Below are positions 10,601 to 18,925 of a stretch of 64,000 nucleotides of DNA, one piece after another. A model generated the notes under the pieces. The model was not told where the DNA came from. It saw only the letters and a list, made by a program, of their open reading frames with translations, and searched no databases. This stretch comes from an uncultured Lachnospiraceae bacterium. GTDB taxonomy: Bacteria > Bacillota > Clostridia > Lachnospirales > Lachnospiraceae. The translations under genes and the position numbers were made by a program. Position 1 is the stretch's first letter. Each line of letters begins with the position of its first letter. The stretch lies in contig CAJUST010000001.1 of the NCBI GenBank assembly GCA_910589105.1, forward strand, positions 168,419 to 232,418, written 5' to 3'.

Positions 10601-11623
10601 TTAGCAGAGAAATCTGATGACCTGATAGAAGCAGAAGAAGCTTTGGCAAAGACAATCGAATCTGCAGGAGAAAAAATTGAAGCAGGTCAGGGAGAGTATA
10701 CAAACGCAAGTTGGAAAGCATTCCAAGATGCCTACAATGCAGCCTTGAAAGGGAATGAGTCAGATGACAAGGCAGAAGTGCAGAAGCTGGATAATGCTTT
10801 AAAGAAAGCAATGGCAGGCTTAATTACAAATGCCCAGCAGGCAGAAAACGATAAAGCGGCGGCAATCCAATCTGCAAAGAATGCCTTGCAGAATGAAATA
10901 AACGCTTCCAAAACTAAATATAGCGCAGGAGCTAAGAAATATACATCTGCAACATGGACTCCATTTAAAAAAGCTTACGATGCTGCAGTTGCAGGTAAAA
11001 ATTCAACTGATGTAAACAAGTTGAAGAAGCTAAGAACTGATCTATATAACGCAAGGATAAAATTAAAAATTCAACCGCCGGCATCGTCCTCTGGTACAGG
11101 ATCTACACAAACGAAGAAATTAAGCAAGTCAGATTATACAGATGTAAAAGACATTCGTTATACAGTAATCGATCCGGAGAAATGTACAGTTGAAGCGGCA
11201 GGCTTAAAAAAGAATATGAAAAAAGCCAACATTCTGTCGACAGTAGAAGTGAAGGGCATAGAATGTAAAGTAACTCAAATTAAAGCCAACGGCTTTAAAA
11301 AGTACACGAAATTAACGACTGTCACAATTGGCGCAAATGTTGAGAAGATTGGAAAAGCCGCTTTTTCAGGATGTAAATCCATCACAAAGCTTACAATCGG
11401 CGCAAATGTGAAATCAATAGATGCGCAGAGTTTCTCAGGTTGTAAAAAAATTAAGAATATTGTGATTAAGTCAAAGAAACTTACTTCGATTGGGAAGAAA
11501 GCATTTAAAGGCGTCACTGCAAAAGCAAAGGTGAAACTTCCGAAACTGAAGGGCAGCGCCGCTAAAAAATTAAAACAAAAGTTGATAAAAGCAGGCGTGA
11601 ATAAGAAAGCAAAAATAAAGTAA
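4628..11623 (+). CDS. Secreted endo-alpha-N-acetylgalactosaminidase, GH101, multidomain
   Basis: A 2331-residue exported enzyme predicted to release the core-1 disaccharide Gal-GalNAc from Ser/Thr of mucin glycoproteins. Order seen: signal peptide ending near AQAAA (about 39); beta-sandwich; carboxypeptidase-regulatory-like domain (about 240-310); GH101 barrel with nucleophile D818 in MYLDVWYG and acid/base E844 in FSTEF, matching the paired Asp/Glu of the family; a four-cysteine zinc-ribbon-like insert (C1129, C1132, C1153, C1156); carbohydrate-binding-like sandwiches; a bacterial Ig-like domain (about 1500-1590); a discoidin/CBM32-like domain (about 1610-1760); about five FIVAR repeats; and a BspA-type leucine-rich tail (about 2180-2331). 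There is no LPXTG sorting signal, so attachment may rely on the C-terminal repeats. It is expressed from its own consensus promoter. Confidence 0.92.
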   Translation: MKETGSKRKIRSFIAGTLAFLLMVTTALSGFPPIQAQAAAGKIWHRVETGSGNGNGHAYSDASTNPAAVLLHQDKIEWESTFNVTYEKQGDAPNKARLGFFYSYLNDSNWLYVGSNPDGSWYYEYNLGGSTGYPSLEGLPAITDTSRAEISVSVAREALTVTVNGVKVQVANKDVFEGLKEAIGNEGRPGFRAGKNGTEHTFFRFTDAKTKGAPLSDDGWSFLAGCEGQVHNQETIPVYSVTGAVKDGNTPVENAVVRVGEESVRTAADGSFSLSVEQGTYVVSVSASGYQAYSQENVEINADKDLGEIALTKKDAVNYEYFISNGTIKAAVSNEFPQVFQYELTLGEDGAKKIFAGQETKLTEMRIGAYNPAYGEDKSVPQVNLKDIEPTLKSFEKEEDHAVYVMNLKDAEAQIDFDMTVKISVSENDLIWEVTNITKNSGCVKINTIDVPELNLVTITDLQVDTQFMGAVISGDTNAIGDREITFEDGFVANNSGGYAYGFLSADGISAGVWSNSEMVSDNRLVRNNGVDSMSLTSAAWYYDYNNDATFSYTDYTDATKNKTLTFSDYDSVAGVAGGVPISELPCAKVCFAADENEDSVVDWQDGAIAYRDIMNNPYGSENTKDLVNYRISMNFNSQATNPYLKTADNIKKVYLATDGLPQAVMMKGYGSEGHDSANSEYGYIADRLGGLEELKQLNTIAHNYNVQMGIHINAQECYPEAQTFSNDLVNGVNSRGWGWLDQSYNINRAYDLGSGLRYKRLLQLYDQLNDTSLYANKWPGVAGQGEDETVADAETIARTVAEKKKTTTENLDFMYLDVWYGASWETRKIAQQFNSLGWRFSTEFGDEGEYDSTWQHWATEGHYGGSAKKGLNSDVIRFIRNHQKDSFVLNYPSYGGTADNPLLGGFDLGGFEGWGGSNDSFNDYIIKTFLVNLPTKFLQHYKVYKWENYEDGGSPVGNHEKEITLVNDDKTEKVVVTRNEDQITSVSGNQSLDYVERTIKLNGKKVLDNATYLLPWTDWETDEEKLYHFNYEGGATTWELQDSWKNLGSVTVYALTDVGRTAKKTVPVTNGSITLDADAKMPYIVVKDETSEKKEIKEPWSEHAHVVDSGFNNYSGVNVDLGEEGPECPECKKEDKTTKTKYNYYMGSKFVCPVCKYEMGADAADKFKYEEQGNPLDKEIWSGDINDVKVVRIGSTGNKYLQMGSETETQSVSTTISDLEPGTDYVAQVYVENKSDAKAWIKVTGGSEDVSNYTLRSLAENYVQCDAHSRRAVSGSRMQIMQVPFTADSSTATLTLEREAGEDITYFDDIRIVDKKINNIQADGSFKQDFESVVSGMYPFVLGPAQGVTDHVTHLSELHAPYTQSGWGGKESLDDVLEGKWSLKHHGNNTGIIYRTIPQNLHFEAGQTYNISFDYQSGQRGQYYIVIGEGDEVIQTLDYMENTAENPLGGPSETKTYEFRMVGADSGQSWFGLASAAASLSKDENDNIKAYGLVDFVLDNLEVKKVGVKISASASTVTSAKDPITLTAEFSDELDESNLVTWTSSDENVVKVVPDPEDSKICHAYFVGFGNATITMRTMVGVQEIELPWAVSFPEIFELPSEEQKKAEWAGVYANTESATDNDTKEKAIDGESGTQWHSQWASPAFVVSETNPALLTVKIADGDNISNYNRVTIQQRTGNVNGLVKKYKCVVGDEFDETTHTVSGNVYTTDVITAKKTGQGEREVCVLPAGTAGKYLQIQVLEGEGTFASIAELELDKAGTNNTDEEQGYFEENGSSWSNKITEALEATLENADAVEKAGRGDYSEESWAVFEAALNAAKDRPADATPQQLLELQQDLVLAISNLTVSLDKARTEFEKVFDEAKNIYNAGQGNYTDASWESFKKVYEDVDVIKDSQDPKVLVKGRQMLEKALEGLKEKTPEQIEFEQAQQELKQSMDSASKKISEGQGNYTTTSWKKLVKAYEDAKEGKNSEDKETLKALTKALDDAMKGLAEKSDDLIEAEEALAKTIESAGEKIEAGQGEYTNASWKAFQDAYNAALKGNESDDKAEVQKLDNALKKAMAGLITNAQQAENDKAAAIQSAKNALQNEINASKTKYSAGAKKYTSATWTPFKKAYDAAVAGKNSTDVNKLKKLRTDLYNARIKLKIQPPASSSGTGSTQTKKLSKSDYTDVKDIRYTVIDPEKCTVEAAGLKKNMKKANILSTVEVKGIECKVTQIKANGFKKYTKLTTVTIGANVEKIGKAAFSGCKSITKLTIGANVKSIDAQSFSGCKKIKNIVIKSKKLTSIGKKAFKGVTAKAKVKLPKLKGSAAKKLKQKLIKAGVNKKAKIK
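9990..11080 (+). repeat. FIVAR repeat region within the GH101 gene
   Basis: About five degenerate repeats of roughly 60-75 codons. Each carries a G-x-G-x-Y-[ST]-x-x-[ST]-W pattern (AGQGNYTDASW, EGQGNYTTTSW, AGQGEYTNASW and variants) followed by an A-rich helix. FIVAR modules are common in cell-surface enzymes and act as spacers or ligand-binding helical bundles. Confidence 0.75.
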
Positions 11624-11649
11624 AAGGCAAAATCACAAAGTTATCATTA

Positions 11650-11679
11650 GAAAGGGGCATACGTTTGTATGCCTCTTTC
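11650..11679. terminator. Strong hairpin after the GH101 gene
   Basis: A 13-bp stem with one G-T pair (11650-11662 with 11667-11679) and a 4-base loop. The right arm ends in CTTTC rather than a long T run, so termination is probably partial and the amidase gene may be read through at low level. Confidence 0.5.
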
Positions 11680-11694
11680 AAGTAGAGAATAAGA

Positions 11695-12450
11695 ATGGAA
11701 CGAACGGAAAGAGAAAAGCAAATAGAGTATGAAACATATCTGGCGAAGCGGCGGGCTTTGAAAAGAAAGAAACGGCAGAGGAAAGCGGCTTTTCAGATAC
11801 TAATGTCACTTATAATCATTATTATAATAGGAATCATAGGCTGGCAATCTGTGAAATTCATAAAAGGCAGAAATGGAAAGCCTGTTTCAGTAAAATCAGA
11901 ATTGCCAAAAAAAATTGTAAAAACGCCGCCGGATTACGACATACAGTATTTAACGGTTAATCCTTATTCAAGGCCGGGGATTCCGTTAGAAAAAGTGAAC
12001 GGGGTTGTTGTGCATTATACGGCAAACCCTTCCACAACAGCGCAGCAAAACAGAGATTATTTTGAGGGATTGAGTTTGTCAGGCGAAACGTCCGTCAGCA
12101 GTCATTTTGTAATCGGAATAGAGGGGGAAGTGATTCTGTGCATTCCCTGTGATGAAATTGCATATGCTTCAAATGAGAGAAATGCGGATACCATCTCTAT
12201 TGAGTGCTGTATTCCGGACGAATCAGGAAAATTTGCCGATGCGACATACGATACGTTAATCCATTTACTGGCATGGCTGGCGGGAAAATATGATTTGGAA
12301 ACAGATGACATTATCCGTCATTATGACGTTACGGGGAAAAACTGCCCAAAATATTATGTGGAGTATGAATCCGCATGGGATGCCTTAAAAATGGACGTCA
12401 GAAATTATATAGAACATAACGGAGCGATTGAGGAAACGACAGAGGAGTAA
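11695..12450 (+). CDS. Membrane-anchored N-acetylmuramoyl-L-alanine amidase (amidase_2)
   Basis: Predicted to cut the amide between MurNAc and L-alanine of peptidoglycan. A basic cytoplasmic head (1-30) is followed by one membrane segment (about 33-53) and an extracytoplasmic amidase_2/PGRP-like domain (about 80-240). Zinc ligands visible are H107 in VVHYTAN, H209 in IRHYDVTG and C217 in GKNCPKYY, the classic His-His-Cys set. Its 3' end sits 4 bp before the ATG of the methyltransferase gene, so the two are coupled. Likely used in wall remodelling. No substrate-binding repeat domain is present. Confidence 0.88.
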   Translation: MERTEREKQIEYETYLAKRRALKRKKRQRKAAFQILMSLIIIIIIGIIGWQSVKFIKGRNGKPVSVKSELPKKIVKTPPDYDIQYLTVNPYSRPGIPLEKVNGVVVHYTANPSTTAQQNRDYFEGLSLSGETSVSSHFVIGIEGEVILCIPCDEIAYASNERNADTISIECCIPDESGKFADATYDTLIHLLAWLAGKYDLETDDIIRHYDVTGKNCPKYYVEYESAWDALKMDVRNYIEHNGAIEETTEE

Positions 12451-12454
12451 AAAT

Positions 12455-13942
12455 ATGATAGAAAAGCTTTTTCATAAGGCGCTGCGTCAAGAAGAAACAC
12501 GCAAAGCGTTAAGTGAAATAAGGGCGGCAATTAAGGAAGAAGAACTATACTGGGAAGCGTTAGAATTTTTTGGTAATGGGGAAGCGTTAGGGCCATTTCT
12601 TCTGCATGAAGATGCAAAAGTAAGAAAAAACGCCGCAGCCCTGCTTGGCGACTTGGAAATGGAAGAAGCGGCAGAAGAACTATACCGCGCATATCAGAAA
12701 GAAGAAAAATTATTTGTAAAAAGCGCGTTGCTTTGGGCTTTGGATAAGACGAATCCATATCCATATATGGAAGAACTTTTAAAGAGATATGATTATTTAC
12801 GCAGTGAGGAGGTAAAGGAGGAGGAAAAAAAACATATTCGGGAAGAACTCCATGCTCTGGAACGGATATTACGAAAAGATGGAGAAAGCGGGCGGCATAT
12901 ATTTTCTGGTTGGAATCAAAAATATGCCGTTCTTTTGACAACTCCTTCCAATTATGCAAAATTGACGGCGGATAAGATACGGGCGTACAAAAAAGGGGCC
13001 ACTCCGCTTGGCGTACAGGCGATTGTGGATTCATTGCGGGAGATAACCAAGCTTAGGACATACCGTGAATTGTTGTTTTTGGTTGCTTTAGGACGGGATA
13101 TTGGCATAGAAGACGGGCCAAAAGCTCTTGGGGAAGCGCTAGCGGATTCCAAACTGCTTCAGTTACTGGAACGAAGCCATGAAAAAGGAGAGGCTTTTTT
13201 CTTCCGTCTGGATTTTAAAAGCCGCCTGACTTTGGAAGAAAGGAGCCGTTATCTGAGACGGGCAGCGGCAGTCTTAGAGGAAAAGACAAACCGCAGAATG
13301 GTAAATATGCCGGAGGATTATGAATTTGAGATCCGCTTGTATATCAATAAAAATGGGAAAATCCGCGCGTTTCTAAAAATGCTTTCTATCCCGATGGAGC
13401 GTTTTTCTTATCGTAAACAAACAATTTCCGCTTCTATCCATCCGTCGCTTGCCGCATTGCTTTTAGAACTTGCTAGACCATATTTGAAACCAAATGCGCA
13501 GATTTTAGACCCTTGCTGCGGCGTTGGGACGATGTTGGTGGAGCGGCATAAGATAATGCCTGTCAGGGAGGCATATGCGATTGATATTTTTGGGGAGGCA
13601 GTTGAAAAGGGCAAAGAGAATGCTCTGGCGGCGGGAATGGACGTGAATTTTATCCATAAAGATTATCTGGTATTCCGGCATAACTATCCATTTGATGAAA
13701 TTATTGCCAATCTGCCGCTTAGGGGAAAGAGGAGTAAAGAAGAACAGGATGCGTTTTATGAGGGATTTTTTGAGAAATCTCAGGAACTCTTGGCGCAAAA
13801 CGGCATTATGGTTTTATATTCAAATGAAAACGGATTTGTGAAAAAACAGCTCCGTCTGAATCCGTGTTTTCGGTTATATCAGGAGTATCTTATTTTTGAA
13901 AAAGAAGGTTTTTATCTGTATATAATTGGAATAAAGAAATAA
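12455..13942 (+). CDS. Class I SAM-dependent methyltransferase with helical N-terminal domain
   Basis: A 495-residue protein starting at ATG 12455; the GAGGAG ribosome site at the end of the amidase gene decides this start over in-frame codons further upstream. Residues 1-170 are helical with HEAT-like character (an A-A-A-L-L-G-D-L-E segment). The C-terminal third is a Rossmann methyltransferase with the SAM motif LDPCCGVGTM (D352) and the N-L-P motif ANLPLRG (N419), which marks amino-group methylation of a base. It resembles the UPF0020/TrmN-like RNA methyltransferases, but a THUMP domain is not evident. Substrate is unassigned; a tRNA or rRNA base is the likeliest. Confidence 0.7.
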   Translation: MIEKLFHKALRQEETRKALSEIRAAIKEEELYWEALEFFGNGEALGPFLLHEDAKVRKNAAALLGDLEMEEAAEELYRAYQKEEKLFVKSALLWALDKTNPYPYMEELLKRYDYLRSEEVKEEEKKHIREELHALERILRKDGESGRHIFSGWNQKYAVLLTTPSNYAKLTADKIRAYKKGATPLGVQAIVDSLREITKLRTYRELLFLVALGRDIGIEDGPKALGEALADSKLLQLLERSHEKGEAFFFRLDFKSRLTLEERSRYLRRAAAVLEEKTNRRMVNMPEDYEFEIRLYINKNGKIRAFLKMLSIPMERFSYRKQTISASIHPSLAALLLELARPYLKPNAQILDPCCGVGTMLVERHKIMPVREAYAIDIFGEAVEKGKENALAAGMDVNFIHKDYLVFRHNYPFDEIIANLPLRGKRSKEEQDAFYEGFFEKSQELLAQNGIMVLYSNENGFVKKQLRLNPCFRLYQEYLIFEKEGFYLYIIGIKK

Positions 13943-14081
13943 GAAACCGGCAAAATGTTTGGAGACAGTAAATCTGAAAAAACTATTAAAATTCCTTAAT
14001 TTCATTTTCGTGGAAGTGAATTTGTGATAAAATACAAGCGTTTCTTAGGAGAAAGAAAACAGCGTTGCGATGGAGGATGAG

Positions 14082-17000
14082 ATGATTAAGTATAGCGTGA
14101 AAAAGCCATTTACAGTATTAGTCGCAGTGATTATTGTATTGGTAATTGGATTGGTTTCACTTACAGGAATGAAAACGGATTTACTGCCGGACATGAGTAT
14201 GCCGTACATGATGGTGATTACGACTTATCCGGGGGCAAGCCCGGAAAAAGTGGAGGAAAGCGTTACAAAACCAATGGAGGGAGCATTGGGGACGATAAAC
14301 GGCGTAGAAGACGTGACAAGTTCCAGTTCTGAAAATTACAGTATGGTTATGCTGGAGTTTGAAGAAGACACGAGCATGGATTCTGCGATGGTAAAAGTTT
14401 CCTCGGCGATTAACCAAATAGAATCGGCGCTGCCGGAGACATGCGGCGCGCCGAATATTTTAGAGATTAGCATGGATATGATGGCGACGATGTACGCCAG
14501 CGTCAGTTATGAAGGGAAAGACATTTATGAGTTGTCTGGCTTTACGGAAGAAGTGGTGATTCCGTATTTTGAACGGCAGGCGGGCGTGGCGAGCATATCG
14601 GAAATCGGCATAGTGGAAAAGTCGGTGGAAGTGCGTTTGAATCAGGAAAAAATTGATAAAATAAATGATCAAATATTGGTAAAGACAAATGACAAGCTTT
14701 CAGAGGCGCAGTCAGAGCTTTCCGAAGCGGAAAATTCATTGGCGGACGCAAAGTCAAAAATCAATAAACAAGAGCAGGATTTGTCAAATCAGCAAAATTC
14801 GACAACGACGGAACTTGCGGATGCGACATTAAAATTAAATGAAGCGGTTGCTTCGAGGGCGGCGTATGAATCCCAGCTTACCAGCCTAAAAGCAAGTAAA
14901 AGCGCTTTAGAAGGTGAGAAAAAGGCATATAAAGAGAATAAAATAGAAAGTACATATAACAGCATAAACGATATGTTTGCGCAGCTTTCCGCCGCTGTTG
15001 CGGGGATTTCCGCGCAGCTAGGGGAAGCCAGCCCGTTGGATGCGTCTGCGATGCCGGCAGATATAAAAGATGCAATCGACAATCCGGATAAATTGAACTA
15101 TTTCAAAACGGCAGTGGAAACGCTTGCGGGAATGCCTAATTCACAGATAGATAAGAGCATAGTTAGTCAGGCAAAGGAACTAGACAAAAAAACATTAAAA
15201 CAGCTTTATGACATTGTAAACGTCCGCCTTCCGCAAATAGAGACGGAGCTGGCGAATCTGGAGGTAGAGATTAAAGTAGCGGAAGAAGTCTTAAAGCAGG
15301 TGGAAACCCAGATGGCGTCCATTGACGAGGCGTATAAGCAGGCGGAACAAGGCAAAATATCTGCGGCGGCGGGGTTTGGTTCCGGCGGCGCGCAGATTGC
15401 CGCGGCAAAGACGGCAATGGAAGAAGCGCAGGAAGAATTGGAAAATGCCAATAAGACGTATCAGGATTCTGTTGCGGAAGCGAGGAAAAATGCGAATATC
15501 AATCAAATGTTGACGTTAGAAGCGCTTTCTGGCATGATCTATGCGCAAAATTTTTCTATGCCGGCAGGATATATCGACGATGAAAATGAGAAACAATGGC
15601 TTTTAAAAGTAGGGGAAAATTATACTTCGGCGGAAGAATTAGAAAAAATGACGCTCTGTGAGATAGACGGCATTGGGGACGTTCATTTGAATGACGTTGC
15701 GGATATTACGACGATTGACAATGCCGGAGAAACATATGCGAAGGTCAATCAGGACGCCGGAGTGATTCTATCTATTTTTAAAGGCAGTACGGCGGGCACA
15801 AGCGATGTTTCAGAAGCCTGTTTAAACGCAATAGAGGAATTAAAAGAGGACTACCCAAAATTGAACATTACGCCGTTAGTGAATCAGGGGGAATATATTT
15901 CTATGCTGATTCAAAGCATTGTGTCCAGCATGGTGATTGGGGCGCTGCTTGCGATTTTCATTTTGGCAGTCTTTTTGATGGATATACGCCCAACGATCGT
16001 CGTTGCGTTTAGTATCCCGTTCAGCGTTTTGACGGCAATCGTCATTATGTATTTTGCAGGCATTTCCATCAACATGATGTCCCTGTCAGGGCTTTCTTTG
16101 GCAGTAGGTATGCTGGTGGATAACTCCATTGTTGTAATAGAAAATATTTACCGTCTGCGGTATCGGGGCTTAAGTTCTCCCCGTTCTGCCGTTCAAGGGG
16201 CAAAACAGGTGGCTGGGGCGATTATAGCGTCAACGCTTACGACGATTTGCGTATTTTTCCCGATGGTGTTTACGACGGGCATGGTGAGGGATTTGCTGTT
16301 GCCGTTTGCTTTGACGATTACGTTTGCCCTGACGGCTTCCTTAGCTGTTGCGCTGACAGTAGTGCCTACGATGGGGGCGGCAATGCTTCGGAAGGCGAAA
16401 CCGAAACAGCATCGTATTTTTGATAAGATTCAGGAAGGCTATGCGGCGGCGCTTAAGTTTTGCCTGAGATTTAAAATTGTTCCGCTTGGAATTTCTGTCG
16501 GGCTTTTGGCGATTTGCATTGCCGCGGTTATGAAAATGGGGATCGTGTTAATCCCGGATATGGGTAGCGACCAGATTTCCGTAACGGTGACGATCCCGGA
16601 AGAAGACACGAAAGAAACGGCTTATCAAAAAGCAGACGATGTGATGGAAGCGATTCTTGGGATTGAGGGAGTTGGATATGTAGGAGCCATGGACGGCAGC
16701 AGTTCTGCCGGATTAATGGGCGGCATGACGGGCGGTTCTTCGGATAATTTCAGTAATTTTTCGTATTTTGTTCTTCCCGCGGAGGAATATAACAGCAAAT
16801 CTCAGGTGGAGGGCATTTGCGATGCGATTTTAGAACATACGAAAGAGTTTGAGTGCGAAGTGGCAGTGTCAAATTCTATGATGGGTGAAATGGATCAAAT
16901 GCTTGGCAGCGGCCTTCAGCTTGACATAGGCGGTTCGGATTTGGATCAACTGCTGTTGGTAAGTGAAGAAATTATGGAGATGTTGGAGGGTGTGGAAGGT

Positions 17001-18080
17001 TTTTCTAATATCAGCAATGGGCAGGAGGAAGCGGACGAGGAAATTCATCTGAATATTGATAAAGATGCATCTATGCGGCTTGGTTTGACGGGAGCGCAGA
17101 TTTATGGAGATATTTCTGACAGGCTGACAACGGATAAAACGGCGGTTACGCTGACAGTAGACGACACTGACATGGACGTGAAAATAGTCGATGAAACGAA
17201 TCTGCTGACGAAAGAAAACCTGATGGATATGGAATTTGAAACGCAGAAGACGGACGACGATGGCAAAACTGTGACGGAAACGCACAAGCTGAGTGAATTT
17301 GCGACGCTGGAGTATGGTAACAGCGTAGCGGGGATAAACCGCGCAAACGGACAAAGGCAGATGAGCGTGACTGCGGAGACAAAAGAGGGGTACAATACTA
17401 CGATTTTGTCAAGGGAAGTGGAAGAACTGCTGGCAGAGTATGAATTGCCGGAAGGCTATAGCGTAGAATTTGGCGGGGAAACGTCAAATACAAATGATAT
17501 GATGAACCAGATGTCAAAGCTTCTGCTTTTAGGCTTCCTTCTGATTTATCTTGTCATGGTGGCGCAGTTTCAAAGCCTTCTGTCTCCATTTATCGTTATT
17601 TTTACGGTTCCGCTGGCATTTACGGGCGGGCTGCTTGCTATGCTGTTTACGGGCGAGCAGATGTCTTTAATTACGCTGATGGGATTTTTGGTGCTGATGG
17701 GGACGGTTGTAAATAACGGGATTGTGTTTGTGGATTATACGAACCAGCTTCGCATAGGAGGAATGGAGCGAAAAGATGCTCTGGCAGCGACTGGGAAAAC
17801 GCGTATGCGTCCCATTTTAATGACGGCGTTTACGACTATTCTGGCCATGCTTGCAATGGTGTTCAGCCAAGATACGGCAAGTGAGCTTGGCAGGGGAATG
17901 GCGCTTGTCGTAGCGGGCGGCTTGTTCTATGCAACGTTTATGACGATGTTTATCGTTCCGGTGATGTACGATATTCTTTACCGCAAAGAAGTAATCGTCG
18001 TAGACGTTGGGGACGATTCTATGGACGATGCGCCGGACGACGCCGCGGAATTTATTGAACAGATGGAGCGTGGGAACTAG
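14082..18080 (+). CDS. RND-family exporter (HAE1-like) with large coiled-coil insertion
   Basis: A 1332-residue proton-driven exporter. The ATG at 14082 is preferred because GGAGG lies just before it; an ATG 12 bases upstream is also in frame. Seen: first membrane helix (about 10-28), the SMPYMMVITTYPGASPEKVE porter segment, five-helix bundles near 610-770 and 1150-1310, the SGLSLAVGMLVDNSIVVIEN helix with the conserved Asp and the FLVLMGTVVNNGIVFVDY helix. Residues about 195-475 are an insertion rich in heptads (SEAQSELSEAENSLADAKSK), placed where the docking domain begins in AcrB. No adaptor or outer-membrane gene is nearby, as expected in a Gram-positive. Substrate unknown. Confidence 0.88.
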   Translation: MIKYSVKKPFTVLVAVIIVLVIGLVSLTGMKTDLLPDMSMPYMMVITTYPGASPEKVEESVTKPMEGALGTINGVEDVTSSSSENYSMVMLEFEEDTSMDSAMVKVSSAINQIESALPETCGAPNILEISMDMMATMYASVSYEGKDIYELSGFTEEVVIPYFERQAGVASISEIGIVEKSVEVRLNQEKIDKINDQILVKTNDKLSEAQSELSEAENSLADAKSKINKQEQDLSNQQNSTTTELADATLKLNEAVASRAAYESQLTSLKASKSALEGEKKAYKENKIESTYNSINDMFAQLSAAVAGISAQLGEASPLDASAMPADIKDAIDNPDKLNYFKTAVETLAGMPNSQIDKSIVSQAKELDKKTLKQLYDIVNVRLPQIETELANLEVEIKVAEEVLKQVETQMASIDEAYKQAEQGKISAAAGFGSGGAQIAAAKTAMEEAQEELENANKTYQDSVAEARKNANINQMLTLEALSGMIYAQNFSMPAGYIDDENEKQWLLKVGENYTSAEELEKMTLCEIDGIGDVHLNDVADITTIDNAGETYAKVNQDAGVILSIFKGSTAGTSDVSEACLNAIEELKEDYPKLNITPLVNQGEYISMLIQSIVSSMVIGALLAIFILAVFLMDIRPTIVVAFSIPFSVLTAIVIMYFAGISINMMSLSGLSLAVGMLVDNSIVVIENIYRLRYRGLSSPRSAVQGAKQVAGAIIASTLTTICVFFPMVFTTGMVRDLLLPFALTITFALTASLAVALTVVPTMGAAMLRKAKPKQHRIFDKIQEGYAAALKFCLRFKIVPLGISVGLLAICIAAVMKMGIVLIPDMGSDQISVTVTIPEEDTKETAYQKADDVMEAILGIEGVGYVGAMDGSSSAGLMGGMTGGSSDNFSNFSYFVLPAEEYNSKSQVEGICDAILEHTKEFECEVAVSNSMMGEMDQMLGSGLQLDIGGSDLDQLLLVSEEIMEMLEGVEGFSNISNGQEEADEEIHLNIDKDASMRLGLTGAQIYGDISDRLTTDKTAVTLTVDDTDMDVKIVDETNLLTKENLMDMEFETQKTDDDGKTVTETHKLSEFATLEYGNSVAGINRANGQRQMSVTAETKEGYNTTILSREVEELLAEYELPEGYSVEFGGETSNTNDMMNQMSKLLLLGFLLIYLVMVAQFQSLLSPFIVIFTVPLAFTGGLLAMLFTGEQMSLITLMGFLVLMGTVVNNGIVFVDYTNQLRIGGMERKDALAATGKTRMRPILMTAFTTILAMLAMVFSQDTASELGRGMALVVAGGLFYATFMTMFIVPVMYDILYRKEVIVVDVGDDSMDDAPDDAAEFIEQMERGN

Positions 18081-18120
18081 GTTCCATTCGCATATCGTGG
18101 GATTGAAGGATAATAATATA

Positions 18121-18303
18121 AAAAACAGAATCGAAGAATTTGTAGGAAATTATCATGAAAAACAGAATTGATGAGTTTGTAGAAAATTATCATAAAAAAC
18201 AGAATCGAAGAATCTGTAGGAAATTATCATAAAAACAGAATTGATGAGTTTGTAGAAAATTATCATAAAAAACAGAACCGATGTATTTGTAAAAAATTAT
18301 ATT
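18121..18303. repeat. Five tandem 36-37 bp repeats ending in a terminator arm
   Basis: Units begin at 18121, 18158, 18195, 18231 and 18268, each starting AAAAACAGAA and ending near AAATTATCAT. Units 1 and 3 share one variant (TCGAAGAAT), units 2 and 4 another (TTGATGAGT), so the pattern is A-B-A-B-C with a 73-74 bp higher-order period. The region is intergenic and in no clear reading frame. Confidence 0.9.
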
Positions 18304-18324
18304 ACAATCATTGGTTCTGTTTTT
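18268..18324 (+). terminator. Terminator hairpin of the RND gene using the last repeat as left arm
   Basis: AAAAACAGAACCGATG (18268-18283) pairs with CATTGGTTCTGTTTTT (18309-18324) with one G-T pair. The pairing extends inward and the right arm ends in a T run. Confidence 0.8.
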
Positions 18325-18388
18325 GTAAATTAAGGCTCTATTTATAAAGTATACAAAAAAACGGTAAAAAGTGGGAATGTAAATTATA

Positions 18389-18685
18389 TTATGCTTTTAC
18401 GGTTGGCAGATGGCTCAGGTTGTTGTCGTCAGTTCCGTCGGGAATGGATTTTAAATATTCCGTGTCTTTCCGGTGCGCAATGCCGACGCCGGAAATGCCG
18501 CCTGCTTTGGCAAGGGCAACGCCTTCCTGCTTATCCACAATGCGGTTATCTGATAACTGGTATCCGGTGATTTTTCCGCCTTTTTTCACAAGGCCGATAA
18601 TTTCTTTTGCATCTGCGGAAGGTGTGGGAATTTCATCTAATGTGTTTGCGGCAAAAGAAATGCCGGTATTTTCTTCTAAGTTCAT
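18389..18685 (-). CDS. DUF3892 domain protein
   Basis: A 98-residue protein with a GGAGGAATT ribosome site before its ATG. The pattern KKGGKITGYQLSDNRIVDKQ followed by A-L-A-K-A-G-G-I-S-G-V and K-D-T-E-Y-L-K-S-I-P-D matches the small DUF3892 family (interpret query, then yLrs-D near the end). The function of the family is not known. It is a single-gene unit on the minus strand between the RND exporter and the SseB-like gene. Confidence 0.7.
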   Translation of the reverse strand: MNLEENTGISFAANTLDEIPTPSADAKEIIGLVKKGGKITGYQLSDNRIVDKQEGVALAKAGGISGVGIAHRKDTEYLKSIPDGTDDNNLSHLPTVKA

Positions 18686-18925
18686 GTTTAATTCCTCCTT
18701 TCGACATTAGTTTGTGAAGGAAATAGGGAAAATATGACTGGAAAATCTTTGGGTCGGCTTGCTGAATAAACGGCTGGAATTTGTAACTTGTGTTGTGTGG
18801 AATTGAATTGTAAAGATGTTTAAAATATTTTTTAATATGGAAAAAATAAGGAGTGACGGAAGATAGGATACATGCTATAATAAATATATTGTAAAAAAGA
18901 AAAACGGATAGATATGGAGAAAGGT

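Noticed and set aside
11650..11679. Hairpin after GH101 as a site-specific recombination site
   Set aside because: It fits a terminator or mRNA-stability stem in position and no second copy was noticed.
16869..17354. 161-residue open frame antisense to the RND gene
   Set aside because: It is the complement of a strongly conserved coding region, with no ribosome site and a biased His/Phe/Arg composition typical of a shadow frame.
18121..18303. Tandem repeats as a CRISPR array
   Set aside because: Units are contiguous with no unique spacers, alternate between two variants and merge into a terminator; no cas genes are present.
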